Shown: positions 49,874-58,556 of the stretch, in pieces
Position numbering within the stretch: the stretch's first letter is position 1
Layout of the letters: each line of letters begins with the position of its first letter
From: an uncultured Chloracidobacterium sp.
GTDB lineage: Bacteria; Acidobacteriota; Blastocatellia; Pyrinomonadales; Pyrinomonadaceae
Assembly: GCA_937941715.1 (NCBI GenBank)
Contig: CALDGX010000006.1
Coordinates: forward strand, 1-64,000
DNA: 64,000 nucleotides
Direction of reading: 5' to 3'
Made by a program: the position numbers and the translations under genes
The notes under the pieces: model-generated
What the model saw: the letters and a program-made list of their open reading frames with translations, nothing else
Databases searched by the model: none
Told to the model about the DNA's origin: nothing

Positions 49874-50779
49874 ATGGATACGATGACCATAGAACAATAC
49901 GAACAGATCAGAAGCGGAGGCTTGGGTTTCATTGAACAGGAGCGCGGGCTGATCGCCGTCTGGGGCAAAGAGGCTCGGCAGTTTCTCGACGGGCTGATCA
50001 CCAATGACGTAAAGACACTTGAAGACGGGGCCGAGATGCTGGCCGCATTCCCCAATGCACAAGGTCGTCTTGTGGCGGTTGTCCGCGTCAAAAGGACCGG
50101 AGACAGGTACCTATTCGAAACCGAGGGCTCGACCCGCGAAACGATCTTCCATAATTTGTTCAGGTTTACGTTCGCCGGAGATTTTTTTGTGGAGGATCTT
50201 TCGAGCCAATACAGTTATTTTGAATTTTTCGGCAGCGAATCGATCCGGCTCCTTGAGGACGGGATCGCATATGGTTCGGGGCTTAATCCGGGCTGTTTTG
50301 TTACGACGGAGAAACTTGAAGAGAGCCGAAAAGCAATGCTGGCGGCCGGGGGCGTTGAGATCGGTCCGGATCTTCACGAAACATTACGAATAGAGAGCGG
50401 AACTCTCAAGTATGGGGTTGACTATGACGATGCTACGATCGTTCCCGAACTTGGCCTCGAGGAACTTATCTCATATACCAAAGGCTGCTATATCGGGCAG
50501 GAGATCATCGCGCGTATCCATTTTCGCGGTCACGTCGCAAAACGCTTGACGGGACTTGTAATTGATACAAGCGGCTCGGAGCCGGCTGAGCTATCCGCCG
50601 GCGTGGAACTGACAGCTGCAGACGGCAGAAATGCGGGGCGGATCACGAGCGTTACATTTTCGCCAAGGCTCGGGAGCGTGATAGCGATAGCGGTGGTCAG
50701 ATTCGACCATTTGGAACCGGGAACGATCTTGAATGCCGAAGGTTATTCGGCGAAGGTTGCCGCATTGCCGTTCATTTAG
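49874..50779 (+). CDS. ygfZ: YgfZ/GcvT-like folate-binding protein
   Basis: YgfZ (IBA57 in eukaryotes) uses tetrahydrofolate to help assemble certain 4Fe-4S proteins. The 301-residue protein has the signature 'YTKGCYIGQEIIARIHFRGH' with the conserved Cys, and an N-terminal GcvT-like domain ('GLGFIEQERGLIAVWGKEAR', 'FLDGLITNDVKTLEDG'). I start at the ATG at 49874, two bases after the glycosylase stop. An Fe-S repair enzyme directly upstream fits a role in Fe-S protein maturation, though this is context only. Confidence 0.92.
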   Translation: MDTMTIEQYEQIRSGGLGFIEQERGLIAVWGKEARQFLDGLITNDVKTLEDGAEMLAAFPNAQGRLVAVVRVKRTGDRYLFETEGSTRETIFHNLFRFTFAGDFFVEDLSSQYSYFEFFGSESIRLLEDGIAYGSGLNPGCFVTTEKLEESRKAMLAAGGVEIGPDLHETLRIESGTLKYGVDYDDATIVPELGLEELISYTKGCYIGQEIIARIHFRGHVAKRLTGLVIDTSGSEPAELSAGVELTAADGRNAGRITSVTFSPRLGSVIAIAVVRFDHLEPGTILNAEGYSAKVAALPFI

Positions 50780-50845
50780 CGGTCTTTTGTCCGCAACGTA
50801 CGGCGGGCCCGGCCGCCGACCGCGATGTGTTAAAATCAGACCAAT

Positions 50846-51097
50846 ATGAACGATCTCGACATCGATCTGCCGAACGCGAAACTTGCATACACGATCATTC
50901 AGTCGCTTCTGGACGGCCATGACGCACTTGGCGACCTGCTTGTCGTAATGGCTCACGCTTTGGACGAGGAAACATTAAAAGCCCTCACAAACACCGCTGA
51001 ATGGCAAAAGTATCTTGAGTCAAAGCGGGAACTCGAGGTCACACATGTCCAGATCGAGAAATTTACCGAAATATTGAAATCGCTGGAAAATGTTTGA
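50846..51097 (+). CDS. Small helical protein upstream of ypdA
   Basis: The 83-residue protein is mostly helical: 'AKLAYTIIQSLLDGHDALGD', 'LLVVMAHALDEETLKAL' and a charged C-terminal helix 'LEVTHVQIEKFTEILKSLE'. No motif or family recognised. Its 3' end overlaps the start of the ypdA-like gene by eight bases, so the two are translationally linked. It follows ygfZ after 66 bases. Confidence 0.7.
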   Translation: MNDLDIDLPNAKLAYTIIQSLLDGHDALGDLLVVMAHALDEETLKALTNTAEWQKYLESKRELEVTHVQIEKFTEILKSLENV

Positions 51098-52073
51098 CCT
51101 GATAATTATCGGTGCCGGACCCGCCGGGATCACCGCTGCACTTGAGGCCAAAAGGCATGGGCTTTCTTACGTTGTCCTCGAAAAGGGCCTTATTGGAAAT
51201 ACGATCTACAATTACCCTGTCGGTTTGACCGTTTTCTCGACCACAGATGAACTTGAGATCAGCGAGGGCGGTCTCTCCCCGGCCCGTGAAAAACCGACCC
51301 GCGAGGAGCTGCTATCGTATTATGTTCGCATTGTTTTAGACAACGAACTTAACGTCCAAACTGAGGAAAACGTGGTCGTTGTCGAAAAGCTGCCAGATCA
51401 CTTTAGGGTCGTAACCGACAAAGGCGAATACATATCCTCCGCCGTCCTATTTGCAATAGGCTCAATGGATTACCCACGCCGCATTAATGCAAAAGGCGAG
51501 GACCTGCCAAAGGTACACTACCATTTTCGCGAGACCTATCCGTGGGTCAAAAAGCGTGCGCTGATCATCGGCGGGGGGAACTCAGCCGGTGAGGCCGCAC
51601 TGTTCCTTGCCCAAGAAGGGGCAGAAACGACGCTGGCGATCTTTCGCGAGGATTGGGAAAATACCGACCCGAAGCAGGGCTGTATCAAATATTGGGTCAA
51701 ACAACCACTGGAGAAAGAACTTCAAGAAAAGTGCCTTAACTTATTCTTTTTAGGCAAGGTTATCGAGATTCGTGAAGCTGAAGTTGAGCTTGAGTCTGAG
51801 TCCGGTGAGCGTGTGACCTTACCTAATGACGTGGTGTTCGTCCTGATCGGTTCCGATGCGGATCTGTCGATGCTCAAGGATCTCGGTGTCGGTACCGTCA
51901 AGGGAAAATACGGTGAAATCCCGACCTACGACGAACAAACTTTTGAAACGAATGTTTCGGGTGTCTACGTCGCCGGCCACTTTACCGCCCAACGTCATAT
52001 CAAGGGTGCTATCGAAGCCTCGAGGAAATTGATCCCGCAATTGGCCGCGAGACTTCGTTCTGGATCAATTTGA
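51090..52073 (+). CDS. ypdA: YpdA/Bdr-family bacillithiol-disulfide reductase-like flavoprotein
   Basis: YpdA enzymes reduce bacillithiol disulfide with NADPH and FAD. The 327-residue protein has the FAD motif 'IIIGAGPAGITAALEAKRHG' at 5-24, 'LIGNTIYNYPVGLTVFST' and the second Rossmann motif 'RALIIGGGNSAGEAALFLA'. The C-terminal 'GVYVAGHFTAQRHIKGAIEA' is the FAD-binding end. No CxxC of thioredoxin reductase is present, as in true YpdA. Bacillithiol use by this organism is therefore suggested but not shown. Confidence 0.9.
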   Translation: MFDLIIIGAGPAGITAALEAKRHGLSYVVLEKGLIGNTIYNYPVGLTVFSTTDELEISEGGLSPAREKPTREELLSYYVRIVLDNELNVQTEENVVVVEKLPDHFRVVTDKGEYISSAVLFAIGSMDYPRRINAKGEDLPKVHYHFRETYPWVKKRALIIGGGNSAGEAALFLAQEGAETTLAIFREDWENTDPKQGCIKYWVKQPLEKELQEKCLNLFFLGKVIEIREAEVELESESGERVTLPNDVVFVLIGSDADLSMLKDLGVGTVKGKYGEIPTYDEQTFETNVSGVYVAGHFTAQRHIKGAIEASRKLIPQLAARLRSGSI

Positions 52074-52147
52074 CCTGTTGTGGAGTTTCGGGAAAATTCC
52101 TGCCACTCGCTGTCGCTTAACCGCGATATTCACGAGGGCAATTAAAA

Positions 52148-52178
52148 GCGGCGAAGGCATTCTGAAATCCTTCGCCGC
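52148..52178. terminator. Hairpin terminator between convergent genes
   Basis: GCGGCGAAGG (52148-52157) pairs with CCTTCGCCGC (52169-52178), 10 bp, 11-base loop. The flanks are A-rich on the left but lack a long T-run on the right, so it works best for the minus-strand gene. Confidence 0.65.
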
Positions 52179-52199
52179 AACCAATTGTGAAACCGATAA

Positions 52200-53459
52200 T
52201 TATTGCTTATCGGCCTTGACGGTCCTGACCATTACTTTCTGATTTTGAAACCTCTCCGCGATATTGGCAGGGTTGATCTCATAGGTTGTGACATCAAAGG
52301 TCTCATCAGCATTGCCTCCGACGGTCTGTGTCCACTTATAGGGCAGCTGCACTCCGCCAACCGACCGATAGTCCGAAAACTTAACGCTGTACTCAGCCGT
52401 CGCCGAGGCCGGAGCGTCCAGCGTCCGGGTAAATATCATTGCACCCTTCGTGGTATCGCCGCCCTTCGGGGCTTCGGCCTTGAACTTGATCACATTCGGC
52501 ATTTGGTGTCCGGTGTAATTCATCATTACCGGCAGATTTGACGATCTGCTCAGAAATATCTTGTATGCCGTGCCGCCAAATTCCGCGATCACGATGTTGC
52601 AGGCCGTGCCGTCAACATCCGCTTCGCCGCCAAATGTATAGCTAACGTCCATCCCTTGCGGCGGGGTCATAAGCAGCCCCAGCGTGAGTCTGAGCATCTC
52701 GTTTTGTCTCATCGCTCCATGGTGGTCGCCCGCGATCTGTTTTTCGAAGACCATCTGCTTGCCGTCGCCGACCCACTTCAGGTTGTCGCTGCCATCGACT
52801 CGCTTAACGACGACTGTCTTGCCGTCGGTAGTCGTAAATTCGGCAGTTCCACTCTCTTTAGCGATTTTCAGCTTCTTCTCGGCGTCAGCACCGTTGAGTT
52901 CCTCGACCGTTCCGTCCGGCTTTTTAATGATTATGCGGGTAACCTTGTCGCCGGCATTGCCGCCATCCGCTTCGATGACCTTGTCGGCTTCGGCACCGGT
53001 GAGCTCTTTGACGGTTCCGTCATCTTTCTTGATGATGATCCGCCTCTCGCTGCCGTTACCTTCGGCATTAACGTCGACTTTCATCGTTTGTGGCGAGCCG
53101 CCGACGACCACGACATCCACCTGTTTGGTTATCTGCGGGCCATCGCCACCGGTGCCGTCGTCTTTGCCGAGTTTCATCATTCTCATCAGCTTGTCGGGAA
53201 GCTGCAACGCGATCTCGGTCTCGCCATCTTCAGTTCGGGCGACGCCGTCAACGCTGAACGTCTTTGTTGTCCGGCCCTTAATGACCATACTCTGCACATT
53301 CGCAATCGCTGCGTCGCCGCCGATCGCGATACGTGCCTTTCGGACCAATTCAAGAGCCTTCTCGTCCGACTTGAATTTCGCACCGGCCTTTTCGACCAAT
53401 GTCCCCAATCCAACAAAAAACACTGAAACACTTAAGATCGTAATGATAAATCTTTTCAT
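52200..53459 (-). CDS. Exported protein with acidic internal repeats
   Basis: The 419-residue protein has a signal peptide (about 1-27). An N-terminal part ('ALELVRKARIAIGGDAAIAN', 'QSMVIKGRTTKTFSVDG') and the C-terminal part ('VIKFKAEAPKGGD', 'YSVKFSDYRSVGGVQLPYKW') resemble outer-membrane lipoprotein-sorting-like (LolA-type) beta structures. Between residues 125 and 225 there are two clear repeats, 'RIIIKKDDGTVKELTGAEAD' and 'RIIIKKPDGTVEELNGADAE', and a weaker third one. No cysteine lipobox is seen. Function unknown; a periplasmic carrier is one idea. Confidence 0.8.
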   Translation of the reverse strand: MKRFIITILSVSVFFVGLGTLVEKAGAKFKSDEKALELVRKARIAIGGDAAIANVQSMVIKGRTTKTFSVDGVARTEDGETEIALQLPDKLMRMMKLGKDDGTGGDGPQITKQVDVVVVGGSPQTMKVDVNAEGNGSERRIIIKKDDGTVKELTGAEADKVIEADGGNAGDKVTRIIIKKPDGTVEELNGADAEKKLKIAKESGTAEFTTTDGKTVVVKRVDGSDNLKWVGDGKQMVFEKQIAGDHHGAMRQNEMLRLTLGLLMTPPQGMDVSYTFGGEADVDGTACNIVIAEFGGTAYKIFLSRSSNLPVMMNYTGHQMPNVIKFKAEAPKGGDTTKGAMIFTRTLDAPASATAEYSVKFSDYRSVGGVQLPYKWTQTVGGNADETFDVTTYEINPANIAERFQNQKVMVRTVKADKQ

Positions 53460-53645
53460 AACTTGCCTCCGGAACCTTTAATATAGGCGAACGAGATCAA
53501 ACCGAATGATACTTCATTTTGGAGGAAGCACGTAATCGCAGCTTCGATGCTCGTTCGACATCATGGATCATAGCCGCATCTCAAAGCAGAGTGATTAAGA
53601 TAACGCAAAGAAATTGTTAAGAATGTAAAATGTGCGAAAAGTCTA

Positions 53646-53675
53646 TTGTTTGTGATTTGCCGATAGTTGCATAAT
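53646..53675 (+). promoter_or_regulatory. Candidate promoter for the two-component operon
   Basis: TTGTTT (53646-53651), an 18-base spacer, then CATAAT (53670-53675), about 56 bases before the kinase ATG. Each box is one or two bases from the consensus. Confidence 0.4.
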
Positions 53676-53730
53676 GCCTTTTGGAGTTCGTTAGCCGTTT
53701 AATTGGACTAACGCCGGACCCAGGTCGAAC

Positions 53731-55578
53731 ATGAAACGTTATTGGAGCAATCTTGCCGTTTTCGCCTGCCTCGCTGCAATTCTGGCGGTGATTGGCGGCC
53801 TGCAGTACCGTTGGCTTAGCCGTATCAATGACTCCGACGGCGAAAAGGCCAAAAAGCGGGTTACTGAACAGGCTGAGCGTTTTGCGTCGGACTTCAACCG
53901 CGAGATACAGGGCGCGTATTTTAATTTTCAGACCGATGCCGATACATGGCGGACCGGCGATTGGAAGCAGTTCAATGATCGTTATGATTTCTGGCGGGAA
54001 AAGACCGCATATCCTGAACTAATTCGAGACTTTTTTTTCTTTCCGAACGATCAGGTATCTGGGCCGATCAGATATGACTGGCAGTCTCGTTCATTCATTC
54101 CGACCGAACTCACCGATGAACTGCGTGGCCTTAGGTCGGAATTCAGCGACGACGCGAAATTTAAGCCCGTCCTTAGCGACGTGTTTTCGTTGGCACTGCC
54201 GATCCACGATGTCAATCGAACATCGGAAAGGATAATGATCCGCACGGAGCGTCCGGTGGTTGAGACCGACGTGAAGATCCCGCCAAAGTTTGGATTTCTG
54301 TTGATTCGGCTCGATCCTGTCACGGTGAAAGAAAAACTGCTTCCGGACCTGGTTGCGAAGTACTTCGGTGACGGCGAGTTCAACGCTGCCGTGTTAGATG
54401 CCTCGGGAGAAAGCGTATTCAAAAAACTTAACGGCGATGCGGTCGACGCCGAAATGCCGTTGATCGACCTCTCGCCCGGCAATTTCGTCTTTTTCGCCAA
54501 TCGTGATCTCATGCGGACGATCGAGGGTGAAAAGCGTCCCGGCGTGGTTGTTAGTTCAAGGATCGAAACGCATTCGATGACCAAGGTGCCGGAATCCGCC
54601 GGCGACGAACGATCGCTGAAGATCGAGGTGAATCGTGATGCGGGGAGGCGTACGGCGGTCTTTACGGCAACTACGGACACGAAAGGCAATACGGCCGGGC
54701 CGTGGAGGCTGCGCGTGCAGCATTCGTCGGGTTCATTAGATGGGTATCTGACGTCGACGTTTAGGCGAAGTATGGCCGTCGGGTTTGGCCTGTTGTTCCT
54801 GCTGGCGGCCGCGGTCGTTGCCATAATAATTTCGGCTCAGCGTGCCAAACTCCTCGCTCAGCGTCAGGTCGACTTCGTTTCGAGCGTCTCGCACGAGTTT
54901 CGAACTCCGTTGGCGGTAATATCGTCTGCGGGCGAGAATCTGGCCGACGGTGTGACAAATGAGACCGCGCAAGTTTCTCGATACGGCGAACTGATCAAAT
55001 CCGAAAGCCGAAAGCTTTCGTCGATGGTCGAACAGATACTTGAGTTTGCCGGAGCCAACTCCGGCCGTCAGAGGTATAATTTTGCGGATGTTGCCGTCGC
55101 AGACGTTATCGGCCAGGCGATACTGGAGTGTCGGCCGTTACTGGATGAAAAAGGGATAACGGTCCGCCCAGAGATCAGTAGTTCACTGCCGGCCATCAAA
55201 GGCGATAAGAATGCTCTCAGCATCGCTATCCAAAACTTGATCGGCAATGCCGCAAAATACAGCAGCGGCGGAAGTTGGATCGGCATTTCGGCTGAAGGAT
55301 CGGGTGATACGGTTCAGATTGCGGTCGAAGACCAAGGGCTCGGTATGTCGAAGAGTGATCTTCGACAGGCGTTTGAACCATTTTTTCGTTCGAAGCAGGT
55401 AGTCGAAGCTCAGATCCACGGAAACGGTCTCGGGCTGAGTTTGGTAAAGAAGATAGTCGAGGCTCACGGCGGCCGTGTTTCGGCATCCAGCGAATTAGGC
55501 AAAGGCAGCCGATTTACGATCGTATTGCCGGTCGAAAATGCACCACAAACGCCGCTGGTCGAGTACGACCATCCGTGA
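53731..55578 (+). CDS. Membrane sensor histidine kinase
   Basis: The 615-residue protein has transmembrane helices near 8-24 and 348-368 enclosing a periplasmic domain of about 320 residues with no recognised family. The cytoplasmic part has the H-box H388 in 'VDFVSSVSHEFRTPLAVI', the N-box 'LSIAIQNLIGNAAKYS', then 'VEDQGLGMSKSDLRQAFEPF' and 'HGNGLGLSLVKKIVEAHGG'. It autophosphorylates H388 and passes phosphate to the response regulator encoded 28 bases downstream. The signal is unknown. Confidence 0.93.
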   Translation: MKRYWSNLAVFACLAAILAVIGGLQYRWLSRINDSDGEKAKKRVTEQAERFASDFNREIQGAYFNFQTDADTWRTGDWKQFNDRYDFWREKTAYPELIRDFFFFPNDQVSGPIRYDWQSRSFIPTELTDELRGLRSEFSDDAKFKPVLSDVFSLALPIHDVNRTSERIMIRTERPVVETDVKIPPKFGFLLIRLDPVTVKEKLLPDLVAKYFGDGEFNAAVLDASGESVFKKLNGDAVDAEMPLIDLSPGNFVFFANRDLMRTIEGEKRPGVVVSSRIETHSMTKVPESAGDERSLKIEVNRDAGRRTAVFTATTDTKGNTAGPWRLRVQHSSGSLDGYLTSTFRRSMAVGFGLLFLLAAAVVAIIISAQRAKLLAQRQVDFVSSVSHEFRTPLAVISSAGENLADGVTNETAQVSRYGELIKSESRKLSSMVEQILEFAGANSGRQRYNFADVAVADVIGQAILECRPLLDEKGITVRPEISSSLPAIKGDKNALSIAIQNLIGNAAKYSSGGSWIGISAEGSGDTVQIAVEDQGLGMSKSDLRQAFEPFFRSKQVVEAQIHGNGLGLSLVKKIVEAHGGRVSASSELGKGSRFTIVLPVENAPQTPLVEYDHP

Positions 55579-55606
55579 TCGTTGATTTGCGCCGAGACGC
55601 CAAAGT

Positions 55607-56290
55607 ATGAAGATATTGCTCGTCGAAGACGAACCCGGACTAATTCTAACCCTCACCGACCGACTGATCAGCGAGGGTTTTGAAGTGGAATCCGCGACTG
55701 ACGGAAAGGCCGGGTTCGATGCAGCTCTCGCCAGTAGTTTTGACCTCATAATCCTCGACGTGATGCTGCCCAAAAAGAACGGATATGACGTGGCACGCGA
55801 CCTGAGGCAAAAGGGAATTGACACGCCGATCCTTATCCTGACGGCAAAAGGCGAGACGATCGACAAGGTGCTCGGGCTAAAACTCGGCGCCGATGATTAT
55901 CTGACCAAACCCTTCGAGATGCTCGAACTGCTGGCGCGGATCGAAGCACTGCTGCGACGATACTCAAATCCGGCAAACGGTTCGACAGCCGAGATATTTC
56001 GTTTCGGAGGGATCTCGATCGACTTTAGGCGTGCCGAGGTTTTGAAGGCAGGCGACCGGATCGATCTGTCCGCGATGGAATTCAAGCTGCTGCATTACCT
56101 GATCGAAAATCAAGGGAATGTGCATACCCGCGACCAGTTGCTCGACGCCGTTTGGGGCTATGACGCGATGCCCACGACCCGGACCGTGGATGTGCATATT
56201 GCGTGGCTTCGTCAGAAACTGGAAGAGAATCCGCGACATCCACAGTTCATACAGACTGTTCACGGCCTAGGCTACAAGTTCGTATTGTGA
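55607..56290 (+). CDS. OmpR/PhoB-family response regulator
   Basis: The 227-residue protein has a receiver domain with the acidic pocket 'LVEDEPG' and phospho-acceptor D51 in 'DLIILDVMLPKKNGYD'. The switch Thr and Lys are in 'PILILTAKGE' and 'YLTKPFEMLELLARI'. The C-terminal winged helix has 'LSAMEFKLLHYLIENQGNV' and 'TVDVHIAWLRQKLEENPRHP'. It is the partner of the upstream kinase. Its last 19 bases overlap the end of the convergent hemolysin III gene. Confidence 0.95.
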   Translation: MKILLVEDEPGLILTLTDRLISEGFEVESATDGKAGFDAALASSFDLIILDVMLPKKNGYDVARDLRQKGIDTPILILTAKGETIDKVLGLKLGADDYLTKPFEMLELLARIEALLRRYSNPANGSTAEIFRFGGISIDFRRAEVLKAGDRIDLSAMEFKLLHYLIENQGNVHTRDQLLDAVWGYDAMPTTRTVDVHIAWLRQKLEENPRHPQFIQTVHGLGYKFVL

Positions 56291-56940
56291 GGGATCACAT
56301 ACAGTGTGATCGCGGCAAAATGAATAATGCTGCCGGCGAGTATGAAGATGTGAAAAATGGCGTGATGATGCTTGATGCTCTTCCATGGAAAGAAGATGAC
56401 TCCGAGCGAATAGGCCACGCCGCCTGCGATCGTTAGTGCGACCGGAACGACGCCCAGGACCTGCAGCAGCGGCTGAACCGCAAATACCCCAAGCCAGCCC
56501 ATAACAAGATAGGACAAAACGTTTAAAGCCGGCCAGCGATCGCGAATGATAAGTTTGATCACAATGCCGATAACCGCAAATGCCCACACCGCCGCAAGCA
56601 GGTTGCGGCCAAAATCGTCGGTCGCGATCACTAGCCCAAATGGGGTGTAGCTGCCGGCTATCAGCAAATATATGCAGCAATGGTCGACGATCTGAAGGTT
56701 TTTCTTTGCCCTGTGAGATACCACGCTGTGATACGCGGTCGAGGCTCCGTATAGCACAACCAGCGAGACACCATAAACGATGCTACCAATTATGACGATC
56801 GGGTCGCCGCGGAGCCACGAAAGCGTGACAAGGGTCAAGAACCCGAGGAGGCTCAGCAAGAATCCAAACCCGTGCGTAAGCGTGTTGGCAAACTCCTCGA
56901 CCGGAAGTTCATATAGGTGGTTTTTGATCCGCTTGGTCAT
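56272..56940 (-). CDS. Hemolysin III / PAQR-family membrane protein
   Basis: The 222-residue seven-helix protein of the HlyIII/PAQR family has 'EEFANTLTHGFGFLLSLLGF', the histidines in 'TAYHSVVSH', 'DHCCIYLLIAGSYTPFGL' and 'HHAIFHIFILAGSIIHFAAI'. These His are probable metal ligands. Bacterial members may act in membrane-fluidity or metal homeostasis; a cytolytic role is doubtful. Its 3' end overlaps the response regulator by 19 bases, so no terminator separates the two genes. Confidence 0.9.
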   Translation of the reverse strand: MTKRIKNHLYELPVEEFANTLTHGFGFLLSLLGFLTLVTLSWLRGDPIVIIGSIVYGVSLVVLYGASTAYHSVVSHRAKKNLQIVDHCCIYLLIAGSYTPFGLVIATDDFGRNLLAAVWAFAVIGIVIKLIIRDRWPALNVLSYLVMGWLGVFAVQPLLQVLGVVPVALTIAGGVAYSLGVIFFPWKSIKHHHAIFHIFILAGSIIHFAAITLYVIPHNTNL

Positions 56941-56999
56941 CTTACACCTGAAATGTTATCAAACAATCACGGGTTCGAATGTAAGATTTTTGTCGTGAA

Positions 57000-58442
57000 T
57001 TAAATTATTTCACCATCGCCTGCCGACCGGTGTCGGCGGGCTACGCCTGTACGATAGGCGGCCTCCTCGACGCGTGCCGCGACCGCCTCGCCGACGCGGC
57101 GGTCAAAAACCGACGGGATAATGTAATCCGGATGCAGTTCGTCAGGCCCAATGATCTCGGCGATAGCGTGAGCGGCCGCGAGTTTCATCTCCTCATTGAT
57201 GCGGGACGCCCGGCAATTCAGCGCTCCGCGAAAAATACCCGGGAAGCACAATACATTGTTGATCTGGTTGGGGTAATCCGAACGGCCGGTCGCCATAACA
57301 GCAACGTGCCCGACGGCATCCTCCGGCATTATCTCGGGTGTCGGATTGGACATAGCAAACACTATCGGGTCCTTGGCCATATTGGCGAGATCATTGACAT
57401 CGATCACGCCCGGGGCCGAAAGTCCGAAGAATACGTCCGCGCCTTTGATCACTTCGTGGATCGTACCCTGTTCATTTCCCGGGTTGGTATTGCGGGCGTA
57501 CCAATCCTTTACCCAGTTCATGTTCTCCTTACGGCCGTTGAAGATCGCACCGGTCGTATCGCAGCCGATTATATTCTTTACGCCGGCCGCCATTACGATC
57601 TTGGAACATGCAACGCCCGCGGCGCCAATGCCGTTAACGACGACCTTAACATCCTCCATTTTCTTGCCAACGATCTTTAAGGCGTTGATCAGGGCGGCGA
57701 GCACAACCACCGCGGTGCCGTGCTGGTCGTCATGAAAGACCGGTATATCCAATTCCTCCTTGAGTCGGTCCTCGATCTCGAAACAACGCGGGGCCGAGAT
57801 ATCCTCAAGGTTGATGCCGCCAAAGGCGACCGAAATATTCTTAATGGTCTCGATGATCTCGTGCGGGTCCTTGGTATTAAGGCATATCGGGAAGGCGTCA
57901 ACGCCGCCGAACTCCTTGAAAAGCTGACATTTGCCTTCCATGACCGGCATTGCGGCGGCCGGGCCGATATCGCCGAGGCCGAGAACAGCAGTCCCGTCTG
58001 AAACGACGGCGACGGTGTTCTTCTTGATGGTCAGGTTAAAGGCCTTTTCGGGGTCCTTCGCGATCGCCTGACAAACGCGTGCGACACCCGGAGTGTAAGC
58101 CATCGATAGGTCCGACCTGGTTTTCAATTGCATCTTCGATGCGACCTCGATCTTGCCGCCGAGATGCATCAAAAATGTGCGGTCAGAGACATTTACCACG
58201 TCGACGCCGTCGATATCTCGAACCGACTCGACGATCTGCTGCGAGTGCGACTCGCTGGCCGCATTGACCGTGATATCACGTATCAGGAAGTCTTTTCCGA
58301 CGCTAACGATATCGATGCCCTCGATGTCGCCGCCGGCCTTGCCGATGGCGGTGGTTATCTCACCGAGTTTCCCGGGGCGATTGTGGATGCGAACACGAAG
58401 AGTAAGGCTGTAACTTGCGTTAGGTGTTGGTGTATGGCTCAT
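57000..58442 (-). CDS. NAD(P)-dependent malic enzyme with N-terminal ACT domain
   Basis: The enzyme oxidatively decarboxylates malate to pyruvate. Residues 10-85 form an ACT domain ('LRVRIHNRPGKLGEITTAIG', 'DFLIRDITVNAASESHSQQI'), a regulatory ligand-binding fold. The rest is the short-form malic enzyme core: 'RSDLSMAYTPGVARVCQAI', 'TVAVVSDGTAVLGLGDIG', 'FHDDQHGTAVVVLAALINA' and 'VVNGIGAAGVACSKIV' (NAD site). 480 residues in total. The ACT domain suggests allosteric control by an amino acid or similar, which is not identified here. Confidence 0.95.
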   Translation of the reverse strand: MSHTPTPNASYSLTLRVRIHNRPGKLGEITTAIGKAGGDIEGIDIVSVGKDFLIRDITVNAASESHSQQIVESVRDIDGVDVVNVSDRTFLMHLGGKIEVASKMQLKTRSDLSMAYTPGVARVCQAIAKDPEKAFNLTIKKNTVAVVSDGTAVLGLGDIGPAAAMPVMEGKCQLFKEFGGVDAFPICLNTKDPHEIIETIKNISVAFGGINLEDISAPRCFEIEDRLKEELDIPVFHDDQHGTAVVVLAALINALKIVGKKMEDVKVVVNGIGAAGVACSKIVMAAGVKNIIGCDTTGAIFNGRKENMNWVKDWYARNTNPGNEQGTIHEVIKGADVFFGLSAPGVIDVNDLANMAKDPIVFAMSNPTPEIMPEDAVGHVAVMATGRSDYPNQINNVLCFPGIFRGALNCRASRINEEMKLAAAHAIAEIIGPDELHPDYIIPSVFDRRVGEAVAARVEEAAYRTGVARRHRSAGDGEII

Positions 58443-58556
58443 ATAATGCGGTCGTCGTTTCGATCGCGCCGGGATCGAAATGTGTTAGACCACGAATAGA
58501 AAAGTATGACGAAAAACTCGGTTGAGGGCAAATTCGCCGCCGCGGGCATGGCGTAA

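Noticed and set aside
54031..54038. T8 tract in the histidine kinase gene as a second slippage site.
   Set aside because: It encodes consecutive Phe residues in the sensor domain, and a truncated product there would lack the kinase and have no evident use.
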